Shown here: in pieces, positions 55,153-64,000 of the stretch
How the letters are laid out: the number at the start of each line of letters is the position of its first letter
How positions within the stretch are numbered: position 1 is the stretch's first letter
Assembly (NCBI GenBank): GCA_030146705.1
Contig: JASLBE010000007.1
Location: 57,482 to 121,481 of the forward strand
Reading direction: 5' to 3'
DNA: 64,000 nucleotides
Origin: Tissierellales bacterium
GTDB taxonomy: Bacteria; Bacillota; Clostridia; Tissierellales; Tissierellaceae
Made by a program: the position numbers and the translations under genes
The notes under the pieces: model-generated
What the model was told of the DNA's origin: nothing
The model's database searches: none
The model's input: the letters and a program-made list of their open reading frames with translations, nothing else

Positions 55153-55563
55153 ATGCCTGTATCTGAAGGAAAAGTTGTAAAAGGTACTGTTACAGGGATA
55201 ACAAATTTCGGTGCATTTGTAGAATTGGAAGAAGGTAAAAGTGGCTTAGTGCACATATCAGAAATATCCCACGATTATGTAGAAAAAGTATCTGATTATG
55301 TAAAAAAAGGACAAAAGGTAAAAGTAAAGATTCTATCTGTATCGGAGGATGGTAAAATTAGTTTATCTATGAGACAAACTAAGGAAAAAACATCTCAGCC
55401 TTCCCAAATTAATTGGAATAGTCCAGACGAAAGTCAAAAGAGTATGTCATTTGAAGATAAGATGAACAGCTTCTTAAAGCAAAGTAGTGAAAGACATGAC
55501 CAATTAAAGACTAGAGACGGTAGACGTGGTAGTAGTAGTTTTAAATCAAAAGAATATCTATAA
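55153..55563 (+). CDS. S1 RNA-binding domain protein (YabR-like)
   Basis: A 136-residue protein with one S1 domain (about 5-72: [20 protein letters not shown]...GLVHISEI) and a disordered basic tail. It is the positional match of B. subtilis YabR. The ATG at 55153 is chosen from the family start MPVSEG and the GGAGGAG about 10 bases upstream; an earlier ATG at 55108 adds a spurious stretch. The terminator after it lies where spoIIE would follow in sporulating relatives. Confidence 0.9.
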   Translation: MPVSEGKVVKGTVTGITNFGAFVELEEGKSGLVHISEISHDYVEKVSDYVKKGQKVKVKILSVSEDGKISLSMRQTKEKTSQPSQINWNSPDESQKSMSFEDKMNSFLKQSSERHDQLKTRDGRRGSSSFKSKEYL

Positions 55564-55569
55564 TGAGTT

Positions 55570-55596
55570 TAAAACCGGAGATCTCCGGTTTTTTTA
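55570..55596 (+). terminator. Terminator after S1 protein gene
   Basis: AAAACCGGAGATCTCCGGTTTT followed by three more T. Confidence 0.92.
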
Positions 55597-55621
55597 ATAT
55601 TTATAAATAGTAGGTGAAAAT

Positions 55622-57001
55622 ATGATTAATAAGGTACTGGAAACTATAAGGAAGCACAAAATGCTAGAAGAAAATGATAATATAGTCTTAGGTATATCGG
55701 GTGGAGTGGACTCTATGGCTCTTTTACATATCTTGCTTGAAATAAGGGAGCTTTATAAGTTAAAGCTCCACCTTGTTCATGTTAACCATGGGGTCAGGGG
55801 GGACCTGGCCTTAAGGGACCAAAGGTTTGTAAAGAAAGTTGCTGAGGACTTAGGCTTAGACTTTTACACTACTAATGTTAGTATGGAGGAATATGCAAAG
55901 GACCACAAAATAACTTCTGAAGAGGCTGGTAGGATTTTAAGGTATGGTTATTTTAACCAGGTCCTAGACTCTCTTGGTGGTGGTAAAATTGCTGTTGCCC
56001 ATAATTTAAATGACCAGGCTGAAACCTTAATTATGAGGTTTTTAAGGGGGACGGGTATAGATGGTCTTTGTGGTATAGACCATATTAATGGAAATGTCAT
56101 AAGGCCGATTTTAGATATTACAAGGGAGGAACTGGAGGATTATATAAGGGAAAATGGAATAGAGATTACTGAGGACCATACTAATTTTCAACCTATCTAT
56201 ACTAGGAATAAGATTAGGCTTGAGATTATTCCCTATATTAAGGAGCATTTTAATCCCAATATAATTAAAACTTTAGAAAGGACTGCTTACTTGGCGGAAA
56301 TAGATTCTAAGTTTCTTGAAAAGGCCAGTGAAAACAGATATAATGAAGTAGTGAAAAAAGAAGAAAAATACAAAATTACTCTAGGATTTTCAAAGTTTAG
56401 GCCTGAGGACCCTAGTATGAAGCAGAGGATTATTAGGAGGAGTATTCTAAATATTAATTCAGACCTACAAGGGATTTCTGAGGCTCAAATAGCTACTATT
56501 TTGGACTTGTTTGACCAAGGTGAGACTGGTAAGAAGGTTGATATTTCTAATAATATAGAGGCTAGGGTAAGCTATGATGACTTAATAATTGAGAAAAATC
56601 CAACCAGGGGAATTGCAGATTTTCAATATAAGCTAAAAAATAGGTTAGTAGTGGGTGAAATAGGATATAAGTTTACTATGAATATAATTGATGGACTTAA
56701 CTTTAGTAAAAAAACTTCTACTAGAAATACTAAGTACTTTGACTATGACAAGGTTAAGGGAGACCTGGTTATTAGGAGGAGGAAAAATGGAGATAGGTTT
56801 ACCCCTTTTGGCATGAGGGGGAGCAAGAAGATTAAGGACTATTTAATCGATGAAAAAGTTCCTAGGGAAGAAAGAGATAGGATACCTTTTTTAGTTGATG
56901 ATGAAAATATTATTTGGGTTGTTGGATATAGGATAAGTGACCTATATAAGGTAACTAGGGATACAAGAAAAATACTAGAGGTAAGTTATGAAAAAATATA
57001 A
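55622..57001 (+). CDS. tilS: tRNA(Ile)-lysidine synthetase
   Basis: A 459-residue PP-loop ATPase (SGGVDS, 26-31) with the TilS central and C-terminal domains ([25 protein letters not shown]). It converts C34 of tRNA-Ile(CAU) to lysidine, allowing AUA decoding; essential here as ATA codons are very frequent. Begins an operon with hpt and ftsH. Confidence 0.95.
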   Translation: MINKVLETIRKHKMLEENDNIVLGISGGVDSMALLHILLEIRELYKLKLHLVHVNHGVRGDLALRDQRFVKKVAEDLGLDFYTTNVSMEEYAKDHKITSEEAGRILRYGYFNQVLDSLGGGKIAVAHNLNDQAETLIMRFLRGTGIDGLCGIDHINGNVIRPILDITREELEDYIRENGIEITEDHTNFQPIYTRNKIRLEIIPYIKEHFNPNIIKTLERTAYLAEIDSKFLEKASENRYNEVVKKEEKYKITLGFSKFRPEDPSMKQRIIRRSILNINSDLQGISEAQIATILDLFDQGETGKKVDISNNIEARVSYDDLIIEKNPTRGIADFQYKLKNRLVVGEIGYKFTMNIIDGLNFSKKTSTRNTKYFDYDKVKGDLVIRRRKNGDRFTPFGMRGSKKIKDYLIDEKVPREERDRIPFLVDDENIIWVVGYRISDLYKVTRDTRKILEVSYEKI

Positions 57002-57015
57002 TCAGGAGGACAGTA

Positions 57016-57555
57016 ATGGAAGATATAGTGAAAAAAGTACTTATTAGTCGTGAGGAAATAGAGGTAAGGGTCAAGGAACTTGGAGAAGAAATTACTAGGG
57101 ACTATGCTGGTGAAGATATTTTAGTAGTTGGGATACTAAAGGGGGCAGTGATTTTTATGTCTGAATTAGTCCAAAGGATAAACAAGCCAGTTGAAATGGA
57201 TTTTATGGCAGTTTCTAGTTATGGAAAGTCAGCTACTTCTACAGGTGAAGTTAGGATAATAAAAGATTTGGACAATAGTGTAGAGGGCAGGAATATATTA
57301 ATTGTTGAAGACATTATAGACACAGGCTATACTTTACAGTACTTAGTAGACAACTTGGAAAAAAGAGGGGCTAAATCTGTAAAAATTTGTACTTTTTTAG
57401 ACAAGATAGATAGAAGAAAAGTAAATATTCCAGTAGACTATATAGGTTTTGAAGTACCAGACGAATTTATTGTAGGATATGGGTTAGATTATGCAGAAAT
57501 GGGTAGAAATTTACCCTATATCGCAGCACTAAAAGAAGAGGTATATAATAAATAG
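57016..57555 (+). CDS. hpt: Hypoxanthine phosphoribosyltransferase
   Basis: A 179-residue enzyme with the PRPP motif EDIIDTGYT (98-106) and [13 protein letters not shown]. It salvages hypoxanthine and guanine with PRPP. AGGAGG lies 6 bases before the ATG. Between tilS and ftsH, as in Bacillus. Confidence 0.95.
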   Translation: MEDIVKKVLISREEIEVRVKELGEEITRDYAGEDILVVGILKGAVIFMSELVQRINKPVEMDFMAVSSYGKSATSTGEVRIIKDLDNSVEGRNILIVEDIIDTGYTLQYLVDNLEKRGAKSVKICTFLDKIDRRKVNIPVDYIGFEVPDEFIVGYGLDYAEMGRNLPYIAALKEEVYNK

Positions 57556-57615
57556 AAGATTTTGAAAATAAGTGATATAATCTAATAATATATTACTACA
57601 GAGTGAGGAGGACTT

Positions 57616-59586
57616 GTGTTGAGGAATTTTTTTAAAAGTATTAGTATTTATCTTCTAGTAATAATCGTTATAATGTTCCTATTAAACGTATGGGGAAAAG
57701 AACCAGAAACTATTAAAGAAATTAATGTAACAGAGCTCATAACAATGTTAGAGGAAGACAAGGTCGCTAGCATAAATATGAAGGGGAGAAAGCTTGAGGG
57801 TGAAGTAAATAATGCTAAGAGAGAAAAATTTATATCCTACCTGCCAGAAGAGGTAAGATATACATTTTACAATGACTATTTAAAGGATAAAGTAGATAGT
57901 GATAAGATAGATTACAAGGGAGAGGAAGAGGCATCAACTCCTTGGATTTTAAGTGTGCTACCAACCATATTAACCCTTTTAGTTATAGGTGTTTTTTGGT
58001 TTGTATTTATGCAACAGTCCCAAGGGGGCGGTGGCAAGGTTATGTCCTTTGGAAAATCAAGGGCAAGGAAGCACCAAGATAAGGAAAAAAGCCGTGTAAC
58101 CTTTAACGATGTTGCAGGTTTGGAAGAAGAAAAGGAAGAGTTGGCAGAAATCGTAGACTTTTTAAAGACTCCTAGGAAGTATATTTCCATAGGGGCCAGG
58201 ATACCAACTGGTGTCTTAATGGTTGGGCCTCCAGGAACAGGTAAGACTTACCTTTCTAGGGCAGTAGCTGGAGAGGCTGGTGTACCCTTCTTTACTATTT
58301 CTGGTTCTGACTTCGTAGAAATGTTTGTAGGGGTTGGAGCTAGTAGGGTAAGGGACTTGTTTGAAGAGGCTAAGAAAAATGCTCCTTGTATAATTTTTAT
58401 AGATGAGATTGATGCAGTAGCAAGAAGAAGGGGAGCAGGAGTTGGTGGAGGCCACGATGAAAGGGAGCAAACCTTAAACCAGCTTCTAGTTGAAATGGAT
58501 GGTTTCTCTGAGAATGAGGGAGTTATAGTTATGGCTGCAACCAATAGGGTTGACATACTAGACCCAGCAATTCGTAGGCCAGGAAGGTTTGATAGGACAG
58601 TTTATGTTGGCTACCCAGATATTAAAGGCAGGGAAGAAATTTTAAAGGTTCATACTAAAAATAAGCCTTTAGATGACGATGTAGAACTTAAAAATATAGC
58701 CAAGAGGACTGTTGGATTTACTCCTGCTGATTTAGAAAACCTAGTAAATGAAGCTGCTATACTTTCTGCTAGGCATAATCTAAAGAAAATACCAATGGAA
58801 ATGGTAGTAGAAGCAGAAATAAAGGTCCAGGCTGGACCAGCTAAGAAATCAGCCATAATTAGTGATGAGGATAAAAAACTTACAGCCTTTCATGAGGCTG
58901 GACACGCGATTGCTTCTAGGGCTTCTGAAAAAGGAGACCCAGTTCATATGATTACTATTGTCCCAAGGGGGATGGCAGGAGGATTTACTGCCTACCTACC
59001 AGAGAGTGAAAGTAGCTATGTAACCAAGAAAAAAATGGAAACAAGACTTATATCCCTACTAGGAGGAAGGATAGCTGAAGACTTAGTTTTGGGTGATATA
59101 AGTACAGGGGCTTCTAATGACTTGGAAAGAGCTAGTGCCATTGCAAGGGATATGGTTATGACTTATGGTATGAGCGAGAAGCTTGGTACAGTAACCTATG
59201 GAGATGACAACGGGGAAGTTTTTGTTGGAAGAGATATGGGGGTTACTAGGAACTATAGTGAAGAAATTGCAGGTGAAATAGATAAGGAAGTTAGAAGGAT
59301 TATAGATGAGGCCTATGACAGGTGTGAAACTATATTAAAAGAAAATATGGATGCCCTTACTAGGGTGGCAGAAGCCTTATTGGAAAAGGAAACTATTAGT
59401 GGTAAGGAGTTTGAAAAGCTTTTCCTAGGAGAAGAACTTGATGACTTAGAAGAAGCTAAGGAAGAAAGTAATGGCCTTGGCTTAGAAGAAAAAGTCGCTA
59501 GTAGGGAAGAAGTAGATGAATATAAGGACATATTATTGGAAGAAGAGAAAAAAGATATAACAGAAGACTTAAATAAAGATAGTTAA
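57616..59586 (+). CDS. ftsH: ATP-dependent zinc metalloprotease FtsH
   Basis: A 656-residue membrane AAA+ protease: TM1 (about 9-25), short extracytoplasmic domain, TM2 (about 110-130), Walker A GPPGTGKT (204-211), Walker B DEID, second-region RRPGRFD, and zinc site HEAGH (426-430). It degrades membrane and regulatory proteins. Start is GTG at 57616 or TTG at 57619; GAGGAGGAC lies just upstream. Confidence 0.97.
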   Translation: MLRNFFKSISIYLLVIIVIMFLLNVWGKEPETIKEINVTELITMLEEDKVASINMKGRKLEGEVNNAKREKFISYLPEEVRYTFYNDYLKDKVDSDKIDYKGEEEASTPWILSVLPTILTLLVIGVFWFVFMQQSQGGGGKVMSFGKSRARKHQDKEKSRVTFNDVAGLEEEKEELAEIVDFLKTPRKYISIGARIPTGVLMVGPPGTGKTYLSRAVAGEAGVPFFTISGSDFVEMFVGVGASRVRDLFEEAKKNAPCIIFIDEIDAVARRRGAGVGGGHDEREQTLNQLLVEMDGFSENEGVIVMAATNRVDILDPAIRRPGRFDRTVYVGYPDIKGREEILKVHTKNKPLDDDVELKNIAKRTVGFTPADLENLVNEAAILSARHNLKKIPMEMVVEAEIKVQAGPAKKSAIISDEDKKLTAFHEAGHAIASRASEKGDPVHMITIVPRGMAGGFTAYLPESESSYVTKKKMETRLISLLGGRIAEDLVLGDISTGASNDLERASAIARDMVMTYGMSEKLGTVTYGDDNGEVFVGRDMGVTRNYSEEIAGEIDKEVRRIIDEAYDRCETILKENMDALTRVAEALLEKETISGKEFEKLFLGEELDDLEEAKEESNGLGLEEKVASREEVDEYKDILLEEEKKDITEDLNKDS

Positions 59587-59593
59587 TTATGAG

Positions 59594-59623
59594 GTCTGCA
59601 ACTAAGGTTGCAGACTTTTTATT
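59594..59623 (+). terminator. Terminator after ftsH
   Basis: GTCTGCAAC TAAG GTTGCAGAC followed by TTTTTATTT. Confidence 0.92.
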
Positions 59624-59661
59624 TAACCTTTTTCCTTAAGCTATATAAAAGGAGGAGTAAT

Positions 59662-60180
59662 TTGATAGTAAGAGGTGGATTTTTTAGTAATTTAGTTTTA
59701 GTATTTTTGTTATTTTTATATATAGTTTTTCTAGGAAGAAACTTAGGCACTTAGGATATTTTTACTATATATTAATGGCATTTTTCTAGATATATCTAAT
59801 TTATTTTTAAGTATGCTATTTTCCAATATATAAAAACTTCTATTAAAAATATGCCTATGTGTAAGGCTAGTATTAGCTTAATCCTAATATTTAGGGGTTT
59901 TTATCCAAGGGACTTTCTATTAAACATAATAATGACTATTCCAATTGGGGGATTTTTACTAGCTTTAAACCAAAAGATACCTAAAAAAAGTCTTATGGGT
60001 TGGGCCTAGTAGTAGTTAGTGGAATAAAATTAACCCAATTTATTCTTTTGTTGATCCAGGGCTTTAGTTTTAGGGATATAAATATAGAATAATAGTCTAG
60101 CTAATTTTCTTGGAGTCTACCTAGGCTATATATATTTCTACTTCATTATGGGTTTACTACTTGACCTAGAAAATGATTAA
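59662..60180 (+). pseudogene. VanZ-family membrane protein, degraded
   Basis: A TTG behind GGAGGAG opens a VanZ-like first membrane helix (VFLLFLYIVFLGRN) that stops at a TAG at 59752. Further on, other frames read NIIMTIPIGGFLLAL (stop near 60009), IKLTQFILLLIQGFSFRDINIE (stops near 60092), then NSLANFLGVYLGYIYFYF to a TAA at 60180. These are consecutive VanZ motifs split by at least two frameshifts and several stops, so the gene is inactive. VanZ-like proteins are small membrane proteins linked to glycopeptide or lipid-targeted drug tolerance; the function here is lost. This fills most of the gap between ftsH and the P1 peptidase. Confidence 0.8.
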
Positions 60181-60246
60181 GGGGAATAAATATGTTAAAA
60201 AACTACAAATAGGATATAAACTATATATAGTTTAGGAGGAGATAGG

Positions 60247-61206
60247 ATGTATAAGGGATATTTAACTGATATAAATGGATTTAAGGTTGGGCATAGGGAA
60301 GATGAAGAAGGACTGACAGGCTGTACAGTTATCCTAGGAGGAAAGGGAGTTACAGGAGGAATTGATGTAAGAGGGTCAGGACCAGGTACTAGGGAAACAG
60401 ATATTTTTGACCCTAAAAAAACTGTGGACCAAGTCCATGGAATAGTCCTAACTGGTGGGTCAGCCTTTGGACTAAATGTTGCAGGTGGTGTTATGGATTA
60501 CTTAGAGGGAGAAAATATTGGAGTAGATGTAGGAGTAACAAGAGTACCAATAGTTCCATCAGCCGTTATATTTGACCTAGGTATAGGAGACCCTAACCTA
60601 AGGCCAACTAGGGAGATGGGATACTTAGCTGCTAAAACAGCTAGTAGTACGGAAACTAGGCAGGGAAATGTAGGGGCAGGACTGGGAGCAACAGTTGGAA
60701 AGCTCCTAGGTATGGACAAGGCTATGAAGTCTGGTCTTGGCTCTGCCACAGTTGAAGCTGGGGAATTAAAAGTTTCTGCCCTAGTGGTTGTAAATGCTGT
60801 TGGGGATGTTTTTGACCTTGAAGGAAGGCAAATTGCAGGGCCCTATGATAAAGAGAATAAGAAGCTTTTAAATAGTATGGAAGTTCTAAAGAGTGGCCAG
60901 GTTAAAAATACTAGGTTGACTAACACCACTATTGGAGTAGTGGCAACCAATGGAAAACTTACCAAGGCCCAGGCTAATAAGGTGGCTGAAATGGCCCATA
61001 ATGGCTATGCCAGGAGGATAAACCCCATCCATACAAGCCTAGATGGAGATACTATATTTAGCCTTGCCACAGGTGAGGTTGAAGCAAGTGTAGACCTAAT
61101 AGGAAGTTTGGCTCAAGATGCTGTATCTAAGGCTATAGTAAATGCTATTTTATCTAGTAGGGGGCTTGGAGGACACTTGGCACATTGTGATATTAACAAT
61201 AAATAA
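60247..61206 (+). CDS. P1 (S58, DmpA/NylC-type) self-cleaving hydrolase
   Basis: A 319-residue N-terminal-nucleophile hydrolase. The HREDEEGLTGCTVIL start, GGIDVRGSGPGTRETD and GNVGAGLGATVGK segments are typical; autocleavage is expected between N226 and T227 (LTN-TTIGVVATN), T227 becoming the nucleophile. Members hydrolyse N-terminal amino-acid amides, beta-peptides or nylon oligomers; substrate unknown. AGGAGGAGATAGG precedes the ATG. Confidence 0.9.
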   Translation: MYKGYLTDINGFKVGHREDEEGLTGCTVILGGKGVTGGIDVRGSGPGTRETDIFDPKKTVDQVHGIVLTGGSAFGLNVAGGVMDYLEGENIGVDVGVTRVPIVPSAVIFDLGIGDPNLRPTREMGYLAAKTASSTETRQGNVGAGLGATVGKLLGMDKAMKSGLGSATVEAGELKVSALVVVNAVGDVFDLEGRQIAGPYDKENKKLLNSMEVLKSGQVKNTRLTNTTIGVVATNGKLTKAQANKVAEMAHNGYARRINPIHTSLDGDTIFSLATGEVEASVDLIGSLAQDAVSKAIVNAILSSRGLGGHLAHCDINNK

Positions 61207-61209
61207 ACC

Positions 61210-61238
61210 TTGATATTGAAAACTAATACTACTATAAT
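61210..61238 (+). promoter_or_regulatory. Sigma-A promoter of ECF S component-coaX-dusB unit
   Basis: TTGATA (61210-61215) and TATAAT (61233-61238), spacing 17 bp; start about 61245, leader about 52 nt. Confidence 0.75.
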
Positions 61239-61296
61239 GTACTTGGAAATAAAATAACGACTAGTATCTTTAAGGAACTAGAACGGAGGTTTTAAT

Positions 61297-62046
61297 ATGA
61301 AAAGAGTAAATGTAAAGGGAGATAAGTTTTTAACCTTGCGAAATATGACCGTAATTGGGGTGCTTGGTGGAATATCCGTTATGCTTGGTATGACACCTCT
61401 TGGATTTATACCAATAGGACCAACCAAAGCAACAATAATGCACATACCTGTAATTATTGGGTCTATTTTAGAAGGACCAATAGTGGGGAGCTTTATAGGG
61501 TTTATCTTTGGAGTTTTTAGTATATTCCAGGCCATAACAAGCCCAACCCCAGTATCGTTTGTATTTTACAACCCCCTTATATCAATCCTACCAAGGGTTG
61601 TAATGGGGTTTGGAACATACTATATATATAGGTTATTTAAGGATAACAACTCAAAATTAACCAAGGGAATATTAAACCTATTAATAAGTTCTTTAATACT
61701 CTATCTAGGCATAAACCTAGTAGATTATGGGAGTATTTTAAACTTAGTGATTAATATAGGCTTAATATTTTTATTATGTAGTCTAATATATAGTCTTAAT
61801 AAATTAAAGGGAGAAGCTTTTGAGATTACTCTAGCAGCTGGCCTTGGTAGTTTAATAAATACAGTGGGAGTCCTAGGAGGCATATATTTAATTTATGGAG
61901 AAAAGTATATGGTAAAACTAGGAAAATCAGTAAGTCTGGCTAGAAAGTTTATATTGGGAGTAGCTATAACTAATGGCATACCAGAAGTTATCTTGGCTAT
62001 AATTATAACTTTTTCAGTAGTTAGGGCTTTAAAAAATACTAAGTAG
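61297..62046 (+). CDS. ECF transporter S component, probably pantothenate, with extra membrane helices
   Basis: A 249-residue substrate-specificity subunit. N-terminal [39 protein letters not shown] closely follows the pattern of S components annotated PanT. Between the fourth and fifth normal helices is an insertion of about 50 residues (about 120-170) with two more hydrophobic segments, giving roughly eight helices instead of six. Energising EcfA/T proteins are elsewhere. Two bases upstream of the coaX region, so pantothenate as substrate is inferred from the next gene. Confidence 0.82.
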   Translation: MKRVNVKGDKFLTLRNMTVIGVLGGISVMLGMTPLGFIPIGPTKATIMHIPVIIGSILEGPIVGSFIGFIFGVFSIFQAITSPTPVSFVFYNPLISILPRVVMGFGTYYIYRLFKDNNSKLTKGILNLLISSLILYLGINLVDYGSILNLVINIGLIFLLCSLIYSLNKLKGEAFEITLAAGLGSLINTVGVLGGIYLIYGEKYMVKLGKSVSLARKFILGVAITNGIPEVILAIIITFSVVRALKNTK

Positions 62047-62057
62047 AGGTGGAAATT

Positions 62058-62825
62058 TTGTTATTAGTTATAGATGTAGGAAACACAAATATAGTACTTG
62101 GAGCATATGAAGGAGATGACCTCCTGTATGATTGGAGAATAGCAACATCAAAAGATAGGACTTCAGATGAATATGGTATGCTAGTAGAACAAATTTTAAA
62201 CCATAATGGGATAAAAATAGAAGAATTAAACCATGTTATAATTTCTTCAGTTGTTCCTTCTTTAATGCATACTTTGTCTGCAATGTGTATTAAATATTTA
62301 CAAATTGAGCCCTTAATAGTTGGCCCAGGAGTAAAGACTGGTATGAATATAAAGTATGATAATCCTAGAGAGGTTGGAGCAGATAGGATAGTTAATGCAG
62401 TGGCAGGTTACGAAAAATATGGAGGTCCTCTTATAATAGTAGACATAGGAACGGCCATAACATTTTGTGTAATATCCAGGGAGGGAGACTATCTTGGTGG
62501 GGCCATAGTTCCAGGGATAAGTATTTCAGCAGAAGCCTTATTTTTAAGAACTGCAAAACTTCCTAAGGTAGAAATTGCTAAGCCAGACCATGTAATAGCA
62601 AAAAATACAGTAAATAGTATCCAGGCTGGGATAGTTTACGGATATATAGGCCTTGTGGATAGGCTAATAGAAAAGATGATAGAAGAACTTGGCGAAGATG
62701 ATGTTAAGGTAATAGCTACAGGTGGTTTTTCTAGCCTTATTGCAGCGGAAAGTAAGTATATAGAAGAAATAGATAAGCTATTAACCTTAGAAGGACTTAA
62801 AAAAATATTTGAAAGGAATATTTAG
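62058..62825 (+). CDS. coaX: Type III pantothenate kinase
   Basis: A 255-residue CoaX with the ATP motif [10 protein letters not shown], the [18 protein letters not shown] pantothenate region and [13 protein letters not shown]. It phosphorylates pantothenate as the first step of CoA synthesis. The TTG at 62058 ([11 protein letters not shown]) is preferred over GTG at 62049, since AGAGGTGG (62045-62052) overlaps the latter. Confidence 0.94.
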   Translation: MLLVIDVGNTNIVLGAYEGDDLLYDWRIATSKDRTSDEYGMLVEQILNHNGIKIEELNHVIISSVVPSLMHTLSAMCIKYLQIEPLIVGPGVKTGMNIKYDNPREVGADRIVNAVAGYEKYGGPLIIVDIGTAITFCVISREGDYLGGAIVPGISISAEALFLRTAKLPKVEIAKPDHVIAKNTVNSIQAGIVYGYIGLVDRLIEKMIEELGEDDVKVIATGGFSSLIAAESKYIEEIDKLLTLEGLKKIFERNI

Positions 62826-62859
62826 CAATGAGTAAGTGTTTTTACACTTACTCATTGCT
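62824..62859 (+). other. 16-bp perfect hairpin overlapping coaX stop
   Basis: AGCAATGAGTAAGTGT / ACACTTACTCATTGCT with a TTTT loop; begins inside the coaX stop codon. No U tract follows, and the dusB ribosome site starts 7 bases later. Could be an RNase III or stability element, or a poor terminator. Confidence 0.7.
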
Positions 62860-62876
62860 TATTATGAGGTGGTATT

Positions 62877-63848
62877 TTGAAGATAGGAAATATAAGCTTA
62901 GAAAACAACCTAGTCCTGTCACCTATGGCGGGAGTTACAGACCTGGCCTATAGGTTGATTTGCAAGGATATGGGAGCAGGACTTGTAGTTTCAGAAATGG
63001 TAAGTAGTAAGGGGATGTTTTATGAGGACAAAAAAACAGGTGATTTAATGGAGGTGGAAGAAAGGGAAAGGCCAGTTTCCATCCAAATTTTTGGATCAGA
63101 CCCAGATATAATGGCTTCAGTAGTAAGGTCTCATATAAATCCTAGGAAGGATATAGATATAATTGATATTAATATGGGGTGTCCAGCACCCAAAATAGTA
63201 AAAAATGGAGACGGATCTGCCCTTATGAAAAATCCTAAATTAGCTAGGGAAATACTTGAAAATGTAGTAGAGGCAGCAGAAAAGCCAGTTACTGTAAAAA
63301 TTAGGACAGGTTGGGATGACTCTAGTATAAATTGTCTAGAAATAGGAAAAATAGCAGAAGCTAGTGGAGTTGATGCTATAACTGTTCATGGAAGAACCAG
63401 GGAGCAATATTATTCAGGCGAGGCGAACCTAGACCATATTAGGCTGGTTAAGGAGGCTTTAAGTATTCCAGTTATTGGGAATGGAGATATTTTTACTGTT
63501 GATGATGGTCTAAATATGTTAAAATATACTGGGTGTGATGGAATAGCACTTGGTAGGGGAGTAATTGGCAACCCATGGCTTTTTAGGCAGATTCTTGATA
63601 GAATGGAGGGAAGGGAAGTTATAACACCGACCTATGAAGAAGTTATAAACTTGGCAATTCGACACCTTTACCTTGTAGTATCTATTAAGGGAGAAAAAGT
63701 AGGGGTAAGAGAGATGAGAAAACATATATCATCTTATATAAAGGGACTTCCAAATTCAGCAAGGGTCAAAGACGAGGTTAATAGGCTAACTAGTTTAAAG
63801 GAAGTTGAGGATAGACTGACCCTATATTTAAAGGAAATTAAAAATTAG
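62877..63848 (+). CDS. dusB: tRNA-dihydrouridine synthase
   Basis: A 323-residue FMN enzyme: LSPMAGVTDLAYR, catalytic C102 (NMGCPAPK), VKIRTGWD, HGRTREQYYSG and IGNGDIF motifs. It reduces uridines in tRNA D-loops. Starts with TTG behind GAGGTGG. Same relative position as B. subtilis yacF/dusB. Confidence 0.94.
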   Translation: MKIGNISLENNLVLSPMAGVTDLAYRLICKDMGAGLVVSEMVSSKGMFYEDKKTGDLMEVEERERPVSIQIFGSDPDIMASVVRSHINPRKDIDIIDINMGCPAPKIVKNGDGSALMKNPKLAREILENVVEAAEKPVTVKIRTGWDDSSINCLEIGKIAEASGVDAITVHGRTREQYYSGEANLDHIRLVKEALSIPVIGNGDIFTVDDGLNMLKYTGCDGIALGRGVIGNPWLFRQILDRMEGREVITPTYEEVINLAIRHLYLVVSIKGEKVGVREMRKHISSYIKGLPNSARVKDEVNRLTSLKEVEDRLTLYLKEIKN

Positions 63849-63874
63849 CCAACATAATAAACTATTCAGAATAT

Positions 63875-63903
63875 TTGACATAATTTATAGGCTTTAATAT
63901 AAT
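63875..63903 (+). promoter_or_regulatory. Consensus sigma-A promoter at right edge
   Basis: TTGACA (63875-63880) and TATAAT (63898-63903), spacing 17 bp, a perfect consensus. The leader (start near 63910) holds a hairpin AGTCTA AGGA TAGACT (63920-63935). Confidence 0.85.
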
Positions 63904-63990
63904 ACTTGCATACTGGTTAAGTCTAAGGATAGACTAGTATTAAGATTGAAATTAATATGGTAGATTAATATATATAAAGGAGAGATGGCT

Positions 63991-64000
63991 GTGTCAAGAG
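63991..64000 (+). CDS. Start of a gene, cut by the window edge
   Basis: AAGGAG (63977-63982) is 8 bases before GTG at 63991 (M-S-R...), and only 2 bases from an ATG at 63985, so GTG is the likelier start. In relatives greA or lysS follows dusB; with three codons visible the product cannot be confirmed. Confidence 0.35.

Noticed and set aside
1..64000. CRISPR arrays, transposases, phage genes, tRNA or rRNA genes
   Set aside because: No regularly spaced repeats, transposase motifs or conserved RNA gene sequences were seen anywhere in the window.

Overview
The window is AT-rich, densely packed chromosomal DNA of a low-GC, Gram-positive anaerobe. The gene order, amino-acid and butyrate metabolism genes, superoxide reductase, zinc-ribbon MscL, T-box control of tyrS and strong Shine-Dalgarno sites all point to Clostridia/Tissierellia, possibly Peptoniphilaceae; that placement is an inference from content, not a database match. 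Arginine is mostly encoded by AGG, and TTG and GTG starts are common. No rRNA, tRNA, CRISPR array, prophage or insertion sequence was recognised.

Region 1 (1-22 kb) is a mosaic of short transcription units, many meeting convergently at perfectly palindromic terminators. It holds the end of a secreted or surface-like hypothetical protein, a DUF1576 membrane protein, a SWIM/SNF2 helicase, a dicarboxylate/amino-acid symporter, a phosphodiesterase-like lipoprotein, an arginase and M20 peptidase pair, RNase HI, dCMP deaminase, an mscL-patatin-Nudix operon, a MATE exporter, an NCS2 purine permease, an unknown 186-residue protein, and an RND efflux operon (adaptor, pump, TetR regulator).

Region 2 (22-41 kb) begins with a TolC-like gene divergent from the RND operon; a 16-bp inverted repeat lies at the RND promoter. 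Next come NhaC and EamA transporters and a complete BMP/ABC nucleoside importer whose last gene is a dihydrolipoamide-dehydrogenase-like flavoprotein without its redox cysteines. A three-gene operon (unknown helical protein, hemerythrin, bicupin) follows, with a perfect CRP/FNR-like palindrome centred about -41.5 from the predicted start. Then come tyrS with an unusually short T-box leader, superoxide reductase, a THUMP RNA methyltransferase, a PduO-type cobalamin adenosyltransferase, a PAS-PP2C phosphatase, and crt-hbd.

Region 3 (41-64 kb) is the conserved housekeeping block known from Bacillus and Clostridium: murC (divergent), spoVG, glmU, prs, pth, mfd, prsA-like, spoVB/murJ-like, mazG, hup, rqcP, divIC, yabR-like S1 protein, tilS, hpt, ftsH, then coaX and dusB. 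The sporulation genes normally embedded here (spoVT, yabP, yabQ, spoIIE, fin) are absent, which suggests a non-sporulating lineage. Between ftsH and a P1-family peptidase lies a decayed VanZ-family gene. An enlarged ECF S component sits directly before coaX, so pantothenate uptake and phosphorylation are probably coupled. The window ends in the first codons of another gene behind a consensus promoter.

The observations most worth following are the minimal stem I of the tyrS T-box, the hemerythrin-bicupin operon with its class II-like regulatory site, the cysteine-less flavoprotein in the nucleoside operon, and the RND/TolC system in an apparently monoderm lineage.
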